DNA from: Geodermatophilus siccatus
GTDB lineage: Bacteria > Actinomycetota > Actinomycetes > Mycobacteriales > Geodermatophilaceae
Length of the DNA stretch: 64,000 nucleotides
Assembly (NCBI RefSeq): GCF_900103785.1
Contig: NZ_FNHE01000010.1
Location: 1-64,000, forward strand
Direction: 5' to 3'
Part shown: piece by piece, positions 40,244 through 49,453 of the stretch
How the letters are laid out: each line of letters starts with the position of its first letter
Position numbering within the stretch: position 1 is the stretch's first letter
Notes under the pieces: model-generated
Database searches by the model: none
What the model saw: only the letters and a program-made list of their open reading frames with translations
What the model was told of the DNA's origin: nothing
Position numbers and translations under genes: made by a program

Positions 40244-42735
40244 CCGCCGTCGAGGACCGGGCCACCGCCGAGGCGCCGGAGCGCGAGGTCGGCAAGGCCC
40301 GCCGCCGCAAGGAGGACGCCCGGCTGATCACCGGCCGGACCACCTGGACCGACAACACGGTGCTGCCCGGCATGCTGCACCTGGCCGTCGTCCGCAGCCC
40401 CGTGGCGCACGCGAAGATCAGCTCGATCGACGTCAGTGCCGCCCAGGAGGCCCCGGGCGTCATCGCCGTCCTCACCGGGCGGGACGTGGCCGACGAGCAG
40501 GGCTCGATCCCGTGCGCCTGGCCGGTCACCCCCGACATGGTCAACCCCGGCCACCCGTCGATCGCCGTGGACGAGGTCAACCACGTCGGCGAGGCCGTCG
40601 CGGTCATCGTGGCGCGCAGCAAGGCCGCCGCGCAGGACGCCGTCGAGCTGGTGGACGTCGACTACGACCTGCTGCCCGCGGTGCTGGACATGGAGGAGGC
40701 GGTCGCCGAGGGCGCCCAGCTGACCCACGACCACCTCGAGTCCAACCGCAGCTTCCACTTCGTCTTCGAGTCCGGGGACGCCGGCACCGGCCAGCACACC
40801 GACGAGGCGTTCCGCGACGCCGAGGTCGTGGTCAGCCGCCGGTTCGTGCAGCAGCGGCTGATCCCGGCGTTCATGGAGCCCCGCTCGGTCGTCGTCCAGC
40901 CGCAGGGCGACAACTACACGATGTGGTCCTCGACCCAGGTGCCGCACATCCTGCGGATCATGCTGGCGATGGTCACCGGGGTGCCCGAGCACAAGCTGCG
41001 GGTGGTCGCCCCCGACGTCGGCGGCGGCTTCGGCGGCAAGCTGCAGGTCACCCCCGAGGAGGTCATCAGCCTGCTCGTGGCCCGCCGGCTCGGGAAGCCG
41101 GTCAAGTGGACCGAGACCCGCAGCGAGTCGCTGATGACGGCCCACCACGGCCGTGACCAGATCCAGTACATCGACATCGCCGCCGACCGCGAGGGCAACG
41201 TCAAGGGCCTGCGCTGCCGGATCCTCGCCGACATGGGCGCCTACCTGCGCCTGGTCAGCCCGGGCGTCCCGGTGCTGGGTGCGTTCATGTTCAACGGCAT
41301 CTACAAGTTCCCGGCCTACCGCTTCGAGTGCGACGGCATCTTCACCAACAAGACGCCCACCGACGCCTACCGCGGCGCCGGGCGCCCCGAGGCGACCTTC
41401 GCCATCGAGCGGATCATGGACGAGCTCGCCGTCGAGCTCGGCATGGACCCGCTGGAGCTGCGCCGCAGGAACTGGATCCGGGCCGAGGAGTTCCCGTTCA
41501 CCTCGGTGGCCGGGATGACCTACGACAGCGGCGACTACGAGACCGCGACCCAGAAGGCGCTGGAGCTGCTCGGCTACGACGAGCTGCGCGCGGAGCAGCG
41601 CCGCCGACGGGAGTCGAACGACCCGGTGCAGCTCGGCATCGGCGTCTCCACCTTCACCGAGATGTGCGGTCTGGCGCCCTCCCGGGTGCTCGGCTCGCTG
41701 TCCTACGGCGCCGGCGGTTGGGAGCACGCCTCCATCCGGATGCTCCCGACCGGCAAGGTCGAGGTGGTCAGCGGGGCGACCCCGCACGGCCAGGGTCACG
41801 AGACCGCGTGGAGCCAGCTGGTCGCCGACCGGCTCGGGGTGCCGTTCGAGGACATCGAGGTGCTGCACGGCGACACCTCGATCTCGCCGCGCGGGCTGGA
41901 CACCTACGGGTCCCGGTCGCTCGTGGTCGGCGGGGCCGCGGTCGTCAACGCGGCCGAGAAGGTCGTGGCGAAGGCCCGCAGGGTCGCCGCGCACCTGCTC
42001 GAGGCGAGCGAGGACGACCTCGACTTCTCCGGCGGGAAGTTCTCCGTCCGCGGCACCCCGGGCGCGGAGGTCTCCATCCAGGAGATCGCGCTGGCCACGT
42101 TCGCGGCGCACAACTTCCCCGAGGGCGTGGAGCCCTCGATCGACGCGGACGCGACCTTCGACCCGGAGAACTTCTCCTTCCCGCACGGCACGCACCTCTG
42201 CGCCATGGAGGTCGACACCGAGACCGGCATGGTGAAGATCCGCAAGTACGCCTGCGTGGACGACGTCGGCACGATCGTCAACCCGCTCATCGTCGAGGGG
42301 CAGATCCACGGCGGGCTGGCGCAGGGCATCGCGCAGGCGCTGTTCGAGGAGGCCGTGTACGACGCCGACGGCAACCTCACCACCGGCACCTTCGTCGACT
42401 ACCTGGTGCCCTCGGCGGCCGACCTGCCGCACTTCGACACCGGCAACACGGTGCACGAGGCCCCGGGCAACCCGATCGGCGCGAAGGGGGTCGGCGAGGC
42501 CGGCACCATCGCGAGCACGCCGGCCGTGGTCAACGCCGCGCTGGACGCCGTCCGGCACCTCGGGGTGCGCGACATCCGGATGCCGCTGACCCCCGAACGG
42601 GTCTGGCGGGCCATCCACGGCGGTGGGGACGGCGGCGACCGCGCCACCGCCGGCACCAACGCGTACGGCGGGGCGCAGACCGAGACCACCGCCGGCGTCT
42701 CCACCCCCCAGTCCGCGCTCGGAGGTGACCGGTGA
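40240..42735 (+). CDS. coxL: Form II CO dehydrogenase-like large (molybdenum) subunit
   Basis: 831 residues of the xanthine dehydrogenase large-subunit family. The active-site loop reads AYRGAGR at about 376-382, the form II signature, and not AYxCSFR of true form I CO dehydrogenase, so there is no Cys for the Mo-Cu cluster. The Moco-contact GGGFGGK is near 264, and the catalytic Glu753 is in GVGEAG. Form II enzymes have uncertain substrates; purines, aldehydes, nicotinate-like rings or CO have been considered. It overlaps coxS by 4 nt and is followed by coxM and coxG. The C-terminal 40 residues are Gly/Thr-rich and variable. Confidence 0.92.
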   Translation: MTAVEDRATAEAPEREVGKARRRKEDARLITGRTTWTDNTVLPGMLHLAVVRSPVAHAKISSIDVSAAQEAPGVIAVLTGRDVADEQGSIPCAWPVTPDMVNPGHPSIAVDEVNHVGEAVAVIVARSKAAAQDAVELVDVDYDLLPAVLDMEEAVAEGAQLTHDHLESNRSFHFVFESGDAGTGQHTDEAFRDAEVVVSRRFVQQRLIPAFMEPRSVVVQPQGDNYTMWSSTQVPHILRIMLAMVTGVPEHKLRVVAPDVGGGFGGKLQVTPEEVISLLVARRLGKPVKWTETRSESLMTAHHGRDQIQYIDIAADREGNVKGLRCRILADMGAYLRLVSPGVPVLGAFMFNGIYKFPAYRFECDGIFTNKTPTDAYRGAGRPEATFAIERIMDELAVELGMDPLELRRRNWIRAEEFPFTSVAGMTYDSGDYETATQKALELLGYDELRAEQRRRRESNDPVQLGIGVSTFTEMCGLAPSRVLGSLSYGAGGWEHASIRMLPTGKVEVVSGATPHGQGHETAWSQLVADRLGVPFEDIEVLHGDTSISPRGLDTYGSRSLVVGGAAVVNAAEKVVAKARRVAAHLLEASEDDLDFSGGKFSVRGTPGAEVSIQEIALATFAAHNFPEGVEPSIDADATFDPENFSFPHGTHLCAMEVDTETGMVKIRKYACVDDVGTIVNPLIVEGQIHGGLAQGIAQALFEEAVYDADGNLTTGTFVDYLVPSAADLPHFDTGNTVHEAPGNPIGAKGVGEAGTIASTPAVVNAALDAVRHLGVRDIRMPLTPERVWRAIHGGGDGGDRATAGTNAYGGAQTETTAGVSTPQSALGGDR

Positions 42736-42793
42736 TCCCGCCGAGGCGACAGGGGAGACGAGCCGTGACCGGTGACGACGAAGGAGTCGAGCC

Positions 42794-43651
42794 ATGATCC
42801 CCGCTGCGTTCGAGTACGCCCGCCCGACGAGCATCGACGAGGCCCTGCAGGCCATCGCCGACGGCGGGGACGACGTGAAGGTCCTGGCCGGCGGCCAGTC
42901 GCTGATCCCGGTCATGCGGCTGCGGCTGGCCGCGCCGGAGACGGTGGTCGACCTGGGCCGGGTCGCCGAGCTGCGCGGCGTCCGGGACGACGGCGACGCC
43001 ATCGTCATCGGGGCCATGACGACGCACCACGACGTCATGACCGACCCGCTGGTGCAGCAGCACGCCCCGCTCATCGCCGAGGCGACCGAGACGGTGGCCG
43101 ACCGGCAGGTGCGGGCCCGCGGCACCTTCGGCGGGGCCCTGGTCCACGCCGACCCCGCGGGCGACCTGCCGGCGGTGGCCCTCGCCCTGGACGCGGAGTT
43201 CGTCATCGCCGGCCTCCAGGGACGGCGGACCGTGCCGGCGGCGGACTTCTTCGTCGACTACCTGACCACCGCCGTGGAGGAGGGGGAGCTGCTCGTCGAG
43301 GTCCGCGTCCCCAAGCTGGCCGGTGAGTGGGGCATGCGCTACGAGAAGTTCAACCGCGTGGCGCAGGCGTGGTCGATCGTGGCGGTGGCCGCGGTCGTCC
43401 GGCGGGAGGACGGGCACATCGCCGAGGCCCGGATCGGGCTGACCAACATGGGCACCACGCCGCTGCGGGCGACCGCGGCGGAGGCCGCACTGGCCGGTGC
43501 CGAGGCCACGCCCGAGGCGATCGCCGCGGCGGCCCGGTCGGCCGCCGAGGGGACCTCCCCGAGCAGCGACCTCAACGCCCAGGCGGACTACCGGGAGCAC
43601 CTGGCGCAGGTGCTGACTCGTCGCGCGGTGACCGCCGCCGCGGGGCTGTAG
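42794..43651 (+). CDS. coxM: CO dehydrogenase-family medium (FAD) subunit
   Basis: 285 residues. FAD-binding signatures AGGQSLIPVMRLR near 36-48 and TFGGALVHADPAGDLPA near 110-126, with the C-terminal CO dehydrogenase flavoprotein domain after. It transfers electrons from CoxS to an external acceptor. ATG 42794 lies 58 nt after coxL. Gene order S-L-M differs from the M-S-L order of Oligotropha form I genes and is common in form II clusters. Confidence 0.92.
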   Translation: MIPAAFEYARPTSIDEALQAIADGGDDVKVLAGGQSLIPVMRLRLAAPETVVDLGRVAELRGVRDDGDAIVIGAMTTHHDVMTDPLVQQHAPLIAEATETVADRQVRARGTFGGALVHADPAGDLPAVALALDAEFVIAGLQGRRTVPAADFFVDYLTTAVEEGELLVEVRVPKLAGEWGMRYEKFNRVAQAWSIVAVAAVVRREDGHIAEARIGLTNMGTTPLRATAAEAALAGAEATPEAIAAAARSAAEGTSPSSDLNAQADYREHLAQVLTRRAVTAAAGL

Positions 43652-43748
43652 CGTCGGTCCACCCCTCGGAACCCGCTCGACCGACTCGGCCGGCCCGCCC
43701 TCGTCCGGGGGCGGACCGGCCGAGCTCCGTACCCCAGGAGGTAGCACC

Positions 43749-44642
43749 GTGCAGTTGGAGAACTCGTTCACCGTCCCCGTGCCGATCGACGAAGCCTGGC
43801 GGGTGCTGCTGGACATCGAGCGGATCGCGCCGTGCATGCCGGGCGCCGCCCTGGACTCGGTCACCGGTGACGACTTCACCGGCCGGGTCAAGGTCAAGCT
43901 CGGCCCGATCAACCTGACCTACCAGGGCAAGGCCTCGTTCGTCGAGAAGGACGAGGCGGCGCACAAGGCGGTCATCGACGGCCGCGGCAAGGACCAGCGC
44001 GGCAACGGCACCGCGGCCGCGCTCATCACCGCCCAGCTCAAGGCGGAGGGCGACACCACGCGGGTCGACGTCCTGACCGACCTGAACATCACCGGCCGCC
44101 CGGCCCAGTTCGGCCGCGGCGTCATGACCGACGTCGGCAACAAGCTGCTCGGCCAGTTCGCCGACAAGCTCGCCGCCCAGCTGGGTGCCGGCGACGCGGG
44201 TGCGACGGCAGCGGCCGCGCCCGCGGAGGAGACGCCGACGCAGAAGGTCGCGGCCACGGCGGCAGGTGCCGCCGGGGAGGTCGCCGCCTCGGTGGAGCAG
44301 GTGCCGGGGGACAACGCCGTGGCCGAGCGGACCCGCACGACCGCGGCGGCGGCGCGGGAGACCGCGACGGCGGCCTCGGACCGGGCGTCGGGCGGCGACA
44401 CCGCCCCGGCCGCGGGCGACACCGCGCCGGCCGCCGTCATCCCGAGCCCGCCGCCGGCCGGGACGACGACCCCGGCGGCCCCGGCCGCGCGGACCACGAG
44501 TCCCAAGCACGCCGAGCCCGAGCCGATCGACCTGCTCGAGGTCGCCGGCGGGGCCGCGCTGACCCGCTACGCGGCGCCGCTGGCCGGTGCCGCGGCGCTG
44601 CTGCTGGTCATCACGCTGGTCGTGCGGCGCCGGCGCCGCTGA
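43749..44642 (+). CDS. coxG: CoxG-like SRPBCC protein with C-terminal membrane anchor
   Basis: 297 residues. The SRPBCC/CoxG domain covers about 1-145 (FTVPVPIDEAWRVLLDIERIAPCMPGAALD, KVKLGPINLTYQGKASF, GRGVMTDVGNKLLGQFADKLAAQL). A long Ala/Thr/Pro linker leads to one C-terminal helix (YAAPLAGAAALLLVITLVV) and a basic end. CoxG is thought to recruit CO dehydrogenase to the membrane, which this architecture supports. GTG 43749 follows AGGAGGT. Its 3' end overlaps the convergent hydrolase gene by 32 nt. Confidence 0.88.
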   Translation: MQLENSFTVPVPIDEAWRVLLDIERIAPCMPGAALDSVTGDDFTGRVKVKLGPINLTYQGKASFVEKDEAAHKAVIDGRGKDQRGNGTAAALITAQLKAEGDTTRVDVLTDLNITGRPAQFGRGVMTDVGNKLLGQFADKLAAQLGAGDAGATAAAAPAEETPTQKVAATAAGAAGEVAASVEQVPGDNAVAERTRTTAAAARETATAASDRASGGDTAPAAGDTAPAAVIPSPPPAGTTTPAAPAARTTSPKHAEPEPIDLLEVAGGAALTRYAAPLAGAAALLLVITLVVRRRRR

Positions 44643-45288
44643 CGGTCGCGGGGTCGCCGGGGTCCGCCCCGGCGACCCCGGCCAGCCAGTCGACGGCGGC
44701 CAGGGCGACCACGTCCGGGCTGCGCGTCAGTGCGTGGTCGCCGGGGACGGCGTAGAGCGAGGCGCCCGGCCGTCCGGTCAGCACCGCGGCGAGCTCGTCC
44801 GGGCGGCCGAACGCGTCCCGCTCGCCCTGCACGACGCCCAGCGGCACCTCCACGGCGGTCAGCTCGTCGGCGCGGCTGCGCTCGGGCCGGCCCGGCGGGT
44901 GCAGGGGGAACGCCAGGCACAGCACGCCGTCGGCCCCGAGCGTCGCCGCCGTCCGGCAGGCCACCCGGGCGCCGGCGCTGCGACCGCCGACCACCAGCGG
45001 CCCGCTCAGCCGGTCGTCGTCCCGCAGGGTGCCGAGCACCGCCGTCCAGCCCTCGTCCAGCCGGGGCGGCGCGGGCGCGATGCGCCTGCCCGCCACCCGC
45101 CAGGGCTGCTCGACGCCCAGCACCCGCCAGCCGGCCGCGGCGGCGCCGGCGGTGACCGCGGTCAGGTCGGCCGACCCGAGGCCCCCGCCCGCACCGTGAC
45201 CGAGCACCAGCGTGCCGACGACGGCGCCCGCGGGTTCGGTGGCGGTGACCCGCGCCGGGCCGAGCGGGGTCTCGACCTCCCGGGTCAC
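44611..45288 (-). CDS. Alpha/beta hydrolase (Tex30/KANL3-type)
   Basis: 225 residues. Oxyanion segment LVLGHGAGGGLGSADL, nucleophile elbow GGRSAGARVA near 97-105, and a late GDHALTR supplying His. Members resemble dienelactone hydrolases, but substrates are unknown. GTG 45288 overlaps the HAD gene stop (GTGA); DedA, HAD and this gene form one minus-strand operon. Confidence 0.82.
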   Translation of the reverse strand: MTREVETPLGPARVTATEPAGAVVGTLVLGHGAGGGLGSADLTAVTAGAAAAGWRVLGVEQPWRVAGRRIAPAPPRLDEGWTAVLGTLRDDDRLSGPLVVGGRSAGARVACRTAATLGADGVLCLAFPLHPPGRPERSRADELTAVEVPLGVVQGERDAFGRPDELAAVLTGRPGASLYAVPGDHALTRSPDVVALAAVDWLAGVAGADPGDPATVSGAGAARPA

Positions 45289-45980
45289 GCCGGGGGCAGC
45301 GCGAGCAGCGCGTCGACCGCGCCGGCGAGGTCGCCGGCCACCAGCGCGGCGGGGTCGTACACGGCCGGGTAGACGCGCTCGGTGCGCGGGAACCAGGCCG
45401 CGGTCAGGCCGGCCCGCAGCGCGCCGTGGACGTCCCAGCCGTGCGACGCGACCAACGCCAGCCGGGCCGGCTCGACGTCGCAGACCCCGGCCGCCCAGAG
45501 GTAGACCTCGCGGGCCGGCTTCCACGCCCGGATCACCTCGCTGGACAGCGAGCGCTCCACCAGCGGGCTCACGCCACCGCGCTCCAGCCCCGCCTCGGCG
45601 ACGCCGGGGGAGCCGTGGGTCAGCGTCACCACGCGCACGCCGGCCTCGACCAGCCGGCGCAGCGCGGGCTCGACGTCGGGGTGCGGGGCGAGCTCCAGGA
45701 AGGCGTCGGCCACCCGGGATCGGTCGGCGTCCCCCAGGTCGGTGGCCTGGGCGAGGGCCGCGTCGAACGCCTCGCGGAACCGGCACCAGGTGCCGGCCGT
45801 GGCGGCGGCGAAGCCGGTGAGCAGGGTGCGCGAGAAGACCGCGGGCAGCAGGTCGGCCGGCTGCCCGAGCTCGACCAGTGCGGCGCGCACCGGGCCGAGG
45901 TCGAGCAGCGTCTCGTTGACGTCGAAGGCGACGACGCTGGGGCGGGCGGGGGGCACGGAGCCGGGGCGCAGCGCGCTCAC
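45285..45980 (-). CDS. HAD-superfamily haloacid dehalogenase-type II protein
   Basis: 231 residues. HAD motif I FDVNETLLDL (nucleophile Asp20), motif II VVTLTHGS, Lys in RAWKPAREVY, and motif IV ASHGWDVHGALRAG. The pattern fits type II 2-haloacid dehalogenases; actual substrates of actinobacterial copies are often unknown. It is joined to the neighbours by GTGA overlaps on both sides (DedA upstream, hydrolase downstream). Confidence 0.85.
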   Translation of the reverse strand: MSALRPGSVPPARPSVVAFDVNETLLDLGPVRAALVELGQPADLLPAVFSRTLLTGFAAATAGTWCRFREAFDAALAQATDLGDADRSRVADAFLELAPHPDVEPALRRLVEAGVRVVTLTHGSPGVAEAGLERGGVSPLVERSLSSEVIRAWKPAREVYLWAAGVCDVEPARLALVASHGWDVHGALRAGLTAAWFPRTERVYPAVYDPAALVAGDLAGAVDALLALPPA

Positions 45981-46651
45981 GCCGGCCGGCTCTCGTCGGT
46001 GCCGGCGCGACGGGCCTGCCGGTGCCGGCGCACGTCCCGCCAGCGCTTGTGGACCAGGTAGCCGATCCCCAGCGCGAACGCGGCCACGACGGCGTAGTCG
46101 AGGTAGTGCAGGTTCTGCTGCACGAAGTCGCCGGCCGCGACACCCAGGCCGATGAGCACGCTGTTCCAGATCAGGCTGCCGGCGGCGGAGTACAGGACGA
46201 ACTGGGCGAGCGGCATGCGCACGACCCCCGCGGGCACGGAGATGAAGCTGCGCACGATCGGCACCATCCGGCCGAAGAACACCGCCGAGCGCCCGTGCCG
46301 CTCGAACCAGGCGAAGGTCTTGTCGACGTCCTCGGTCTCCACCAGCGGCAGCCGGTCGAGGAAGGCGTGCGAGCGGCGGGGGCCCAGCGCCCGGCCCACG
46401 TAGTAGAAGAAGACCGCGCCCAGGATCGACCCGAGGGTCGCGCACAGGACCACCGGGACGATGTCCAGCCGGCCGTCGTTGATGAGCACCCCGGCCAGGC
46501 CCAGCACCGCCTCGCTGGGGATGGGCGGGATGACCGTCTCCAGCAGGATGGCGAAGCCGACGCCCACCGCGCCCAGCCGCTCCACCATGTCGAGCAGGAA
46601 GCCGGTGATGCCGCCCTGGTCGGAGGAGGCCGCGGCGGCGAGGAAGGACAT
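45977..46651 (-). CDS. DedA-family membrane protein
   Basis: 224 residues with several hydrophobic segments. The family signature is clear: LLETVIPPIPSEAVLGLAGVL near 37-57, YYVGRALG, and FFGRMVPIVRSFISVPAGVVRMPLAQFVLYSAAGS near 122-155. DedA proteins act in membrane lipid (undecaprenyl phosphate or phosphatidylethanolamine) flipping and proton-motive-force homeostasis. First gene of the three-gene minus operon; divergent from the amidohydrolase with 64 nt between. Confidence 0.9.
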   Translation of the reverse strand: MSFLAAAASSDQGGITGFLLDMVERLGAVGVGFAILLETVIPPIPSEAVLGLAGVLINDGRLDIVPVVLCATLGSILGAVFFYYVGRALGPRRSHAFLDRLPLVETEDVDKTFAWFERHGRSAVFFGRMVPIVRSFISVPAGVVRMPLAQFVLYSAAGSLIWNSVLIGLGVAAGDFVQQNLHYLDYAVVAAFALGIGYLVHKRWRDVRRHRQARRAGTDESRPA

Positions 46652-46715
46652 GCGCCCCACGGTAACGGCGCGCTCTGGGCGGCACCTGGCAGCCGCGGGG
46701 GTAGGTTCGCCACCC

Positions 46716-48020
46716 ATGCGGCAGCGCTTCACCGCCCGGGCCGTCGTCGTCGGGGACCGCGCCGGCACCGTCGTGCCCGACGCCGCGGTCGACGTCGAGG
46801 ACGGCACGCTCACCTGGGTCGGCCCGGCCGCCGACGCGCCGGACGCCGGGGACGCCGAGGTCGTCGCCGTCCCCGGGGTGCTGCTGCCGGGGCTGGTGAA
46901 CGCCCACTCGCACGCGCCGATGGTGCTGTTCCGCGGGCAGGCCGAGGGGCTGCCGCTGGCGCGCTGGCTGCGCGAGGTGATCTGGCCGCGGGAGGCGCGG
47001 CTGACCCCCGAGGACGTCGAGGTGGCGATGACCGCGGCCTCGGTGGAGATGCTGCGCGGCGGGGTCACCACCAGCGTCGAGATGTACTTCTCGCCCGAGC
47101 GGATCGCGGCCGCCGTCGGCCGCACCGGTGCCCGCGCGGTAGTCGCCACCCCGCTGCTGCCGCTGCCCGGGATGCCGCCGCTGGCCCAGCAGCTGGCCGA
47201 GGCGGTGACGCTGGCGACCTCCGTGCCCGGCGACGGGGCCGTCGAGTACGGCATCGGCCCGCACGCGGCCTACACGCTGCCGCTGCCGGTGCTGCGCGAC
47301 GCCGCGGCCGCCGCCCGGGAGCACGGCCTGCTGCTGCACCTGCACGTCGCCGAGACCGCAGGCGAGGGCGCGGACCTGCTGGCGACCCACGGGCTGTCGG
47401 TGCCCGCCCTGCTGGCCGCGCACGACGTCCTGGGCGGCCGGGTGCTGGCCGCGCACAGCGTGCACGTCGACGACGGCGACCTGGAGCTGTGGCGGGAGTA
47501 CGACGTGGCGGTGGCGCACTGCCCCGCGAGCAACGCGAAGCTGGCCAGCGGGATCGCGCCGGTGCGGGCGCTGCTCGACCGCGGCGTCCGGGTGGGGCTG
47601 GGCACCGACGGGCCGGCGTCCAACGACGGGCTGGACCTGCTGGCCGACGTCCGGCTGGCCGCGGGCCTGGCCCGGCTCCGTGAGGGCTCGGCCACCGCGC
47701 TGACCGCCGCCGAGGCGTTCTGGCTGGCCACCGGCGGGGCCGCCGACGCGATCGGCCGCCCGGACCTCGGCCAGGTCGCCGTCGGCCGCCGGGCGGACCT
47801 GGTGCACGTCGACACCCGCGACCTGGCCTTCGAGCCCGTTCTCGACCCGGTGGACCTGCTCACCCACCTGGTCTGGTCGGGCACCTCGCAGCTGGTGCGC
47901 GACACCTGGATCGGCGGGCGGCAGGTCGTGCGCGACGGCGTCTGCACCACGGTGGACGCCGAGGCGCTGCGCGCCGACGTCGCCGAACGAGCCGCACGGC
48001 TGGCTGGGCGCGCAGGCTGA
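46716..48020 (+). CDS. Amidohydrolase of the TRZ/ATZ (MtaD/SsnA-like) group
   Basis: 434 residues. Metal ligands in NAHSHAPMVLFRG, LHLHVAETAGEG, AHSVHVDDGD and GTDGPASNDGLDLL. This composition matches 5-methylthioadenosine/S-adenosylhomocysteine deaminases and related hydrolases that deaminate purine-like substrates. ATG 46716 begins MRQRFTARAVVV, which fits the beta-sandwich start. It stands alone. Substrate assignment from sequence alone is not safe. Confidence 0.87.
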   Translation: MRQRFTARAVVVGDRAGTVVPDAAVDVEDGTLTWVGPAADAPDAGDAEVVAVPGVLLPGLVNAHSHAPMVLFRGQAEGLPLARWLREVIWPREARLTPEDVEVAMTAASVEMLRGGVTTSVEMYFSPERIAAAVGRTGARAVVATPLLPLPGMPPLAQQLAEAVTLATSVPGDGAVEYGIGPHAAYTLPLPVLRDAAAAAREHGLLLHLHVAETAGEGADLLATHGLSVPALLAAHDVLGGRVLAAHSVHVDDGDLELWREYDVAVAHCPASNAKLASGIAPVRALLDRGVRVGLGTDGPASNDGLDLLADVRLAAGLARLREGSATALTAAEAFWLATGGAADAIGRPDLGQVAVGRRADLVHVDTRDLAFEPVLDPVDLLTHLVWSGTSQLVRDTWIGGRQVVRDGVCTTVDAEALRADVAERAARLAGRAG

Positions 48021-48118
48021 CCGACACGGGCGCCCCGGTCGCGGGTGGTGAGCCGCCTGCGCTGGTCGGGCCGCGGCGCGGGGGGCGGAGCCCTCCCGGT
48101 GCGGTGCGACGGTAGGGC

Positions 48119-48979
48119 TCAGTGCCCGTGGGGGACGGCACCTGGCTGCGGTCGCGGTCCGGAGGACCGCAGTGAGATCGTCTCGCCGCGGGTGACCGCT
48201 CGGATCTCGCCCGGTGCGCGCCGGGCGGCCACCTCGCGGACGAAGTCGCCCAGCGGCGAGGCGAACCGGTCGTAGTCGTCGTAGTGCACCGGCACGGTGA
48301 CCGGCGGCTTGAGCAGCTCGACGAGATCGGCACCCTGCCGGCCGTCCATGGTCACGGTGAAGCCGAGCGCCTTGGTGCCGCCCAGGTGCGGGATGACGAC
48401 GTCCAGCGGGCCGCAGCGCTCGAGCACCTCGCCGAGCTCGGGGCGGAAGACGGTGTCGCCGCTGATGTAGCCCCGCCAGGACACCTCGCCGTCCCGCACC
48501 AGCTCCAGCACGCTGCCCATCACCGGCGGCAGCAGCTTGGCGACGGGCTGGGGGCCGTGGACGCCGGGGACCGAGGTGATCCGCAGCGTGGCGCCGTCGC
48601 GGCTCAGCTCGTGCCGCTGCCAGGGGGTGAGGTCGACGGTCTCCCGGAAACCGCGCCGGCCCAGCGCGCGGGCGGCGGCCCGGGTCGTGATCACCGGGGT
48701 GCCGCGGTCGAGGGTGCGGGTGGCGATGCGGTCCCAGTGGTCGGCGTGCAGGTGCGACAGCAGGATGGAGTCCAGCGCCGGCAGCTGGGTGGGCTGCAGC
48801 GCGGGCTCGGTGAGCCGCTTGGTCCACAGCCCCTTGCCGAGGTAGGCGCGCTGCCCGCGGTGCAGGAAGTTCGGGTCGGTCAGCAGCGTGAAGGGCCCGA
48901 GTCGCAGCAGCGTGGTGGCGTTCCCGCCGAAGGTGAGCGTGACGTCGTCGGCAGGGGACGGCGGGGAGGGCGCGGCCAT
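48119..48979 (-). CDS. Metallo-beta-lactamase-fold hydrolase (UlaG/NAPE-PLD-like)
   Basis: 286 residues. The metal motif HLHADHWD is at 76-83, later ligands are in GVHGP and SGDTVF, and a terminal VHYDDYDRFASP supplies the last His. The start TFGGNATTLLRLGPFTLLTDPNFLHRGQ is typical of the UlaG/YtnP-like branch. A lactonase, phosphodiesterase or similar role is possible. It sits alone, convergent with the amidohydrolase gene. Confidence 0.85.
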   Translation of the reverse strand: MAAPSPPSPADDVTLTFGGNATTLLRLGPFTLLTDPNFLHRGQRAYLGKGLWTKRLTEPALQPTQLPALDSILLSHLHADHWDRIATRTLDRGTPVITTRAAARALGRRGFRETVDLTPWQRHELSRDGATLRITSVPGVHGPQPVAKLLPPVMGSVLELVRDGEVSWRGYISGDTVFRPELGEVLERCGPLDVVIPHLGGTKALGFTVTMDGRQGADLVELLKPPVTVPVHYDDYDRFASPLGDFVREVAARRAPGEIRAVTRGETISLRSSGPRPQPGAVPHGH

Positions 48980-49036
48980 GTGCTGGCGTCTACCCCGGTC
49001 GTCTCGCGGCCACGCCGTCCGGAGCCGGCGGCCGGG

Positions 49037-49363
49037 TCAGCCCCCGGGGCGCTCCCACCCGTGGTCCCCGCAGGCCCGCAGGAAGTTCGCGCCCGCCTCG
49101 ACGACCGCGGCGTAGTCGAGGTCCTCCTCCCGGGTGTCCCGGAACCGCACGTAGGGGTCGGTCAGCGGTGTCGAGTCCGACCGCCCGAGCAGGTCGCCGA
49201 CCCGCTCGGTGACCTCGGCCCGCCGGTCGGCCGGGCTGCCCGCGTCCATCCAGGCGGACACGGCGTCGCACGCCTCGGTGGACGGCCGGTCCAGCCCGCC
49301 GCCCGCGCAGGCGGCGAGGGCGAGGGCCGCCGCCGGGACGGCCCAGATCCGGCGTCGGGGCAC
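49037..49363 (-). CDS. Small lipoprotein, unknown function
   Basis: 108 residues from GTG 49363. A signal peptide with lipobox LAAC (Cys19) precedes a mostly helical domain with two further Cys (STEACDAVSAW, LRACGDHGW). No family recognised. It is transcribed away from tldD, with 90 nt between, and lies 57 nt upstream of the metallo-beta-lactamase gene on the same strand. Confidence 0.7.
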   Translation of the reverse strand: MPRRRIWAVPAAALALAACAGGGLDRPSTEACDAVSAWMDAGSPADRRAEVTERVGDLLGRSDSTPLTDPYVRFRDTREEDLDYAAVVEAGANFLRACGDHGWERPGG

Positions 49364-49453
49364 CCGGCGAGGCTAGTGGCGCCGGTGCCCGACCGGGTGC
49401 CGGGCCCTCGGACCCGCCGTGGACCGGGTCGCCCGCGCTGGTAGACAGGGGCG

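Noticed and set aside
40240-42735. True aerobic CO dehydrogenase (form I)
   Set aside because: The active-site loop is AYRGAGR, lacking the Cys of the form I AYxCSFR motif; annotated as form II.
45981-48827. Long minus-strand frame upstream of the HAD gene
   Set aside because: It runs antisense to the amidohydrolase and through the DedA gene; only its last 231 codons encode a recognisable HAD protein.
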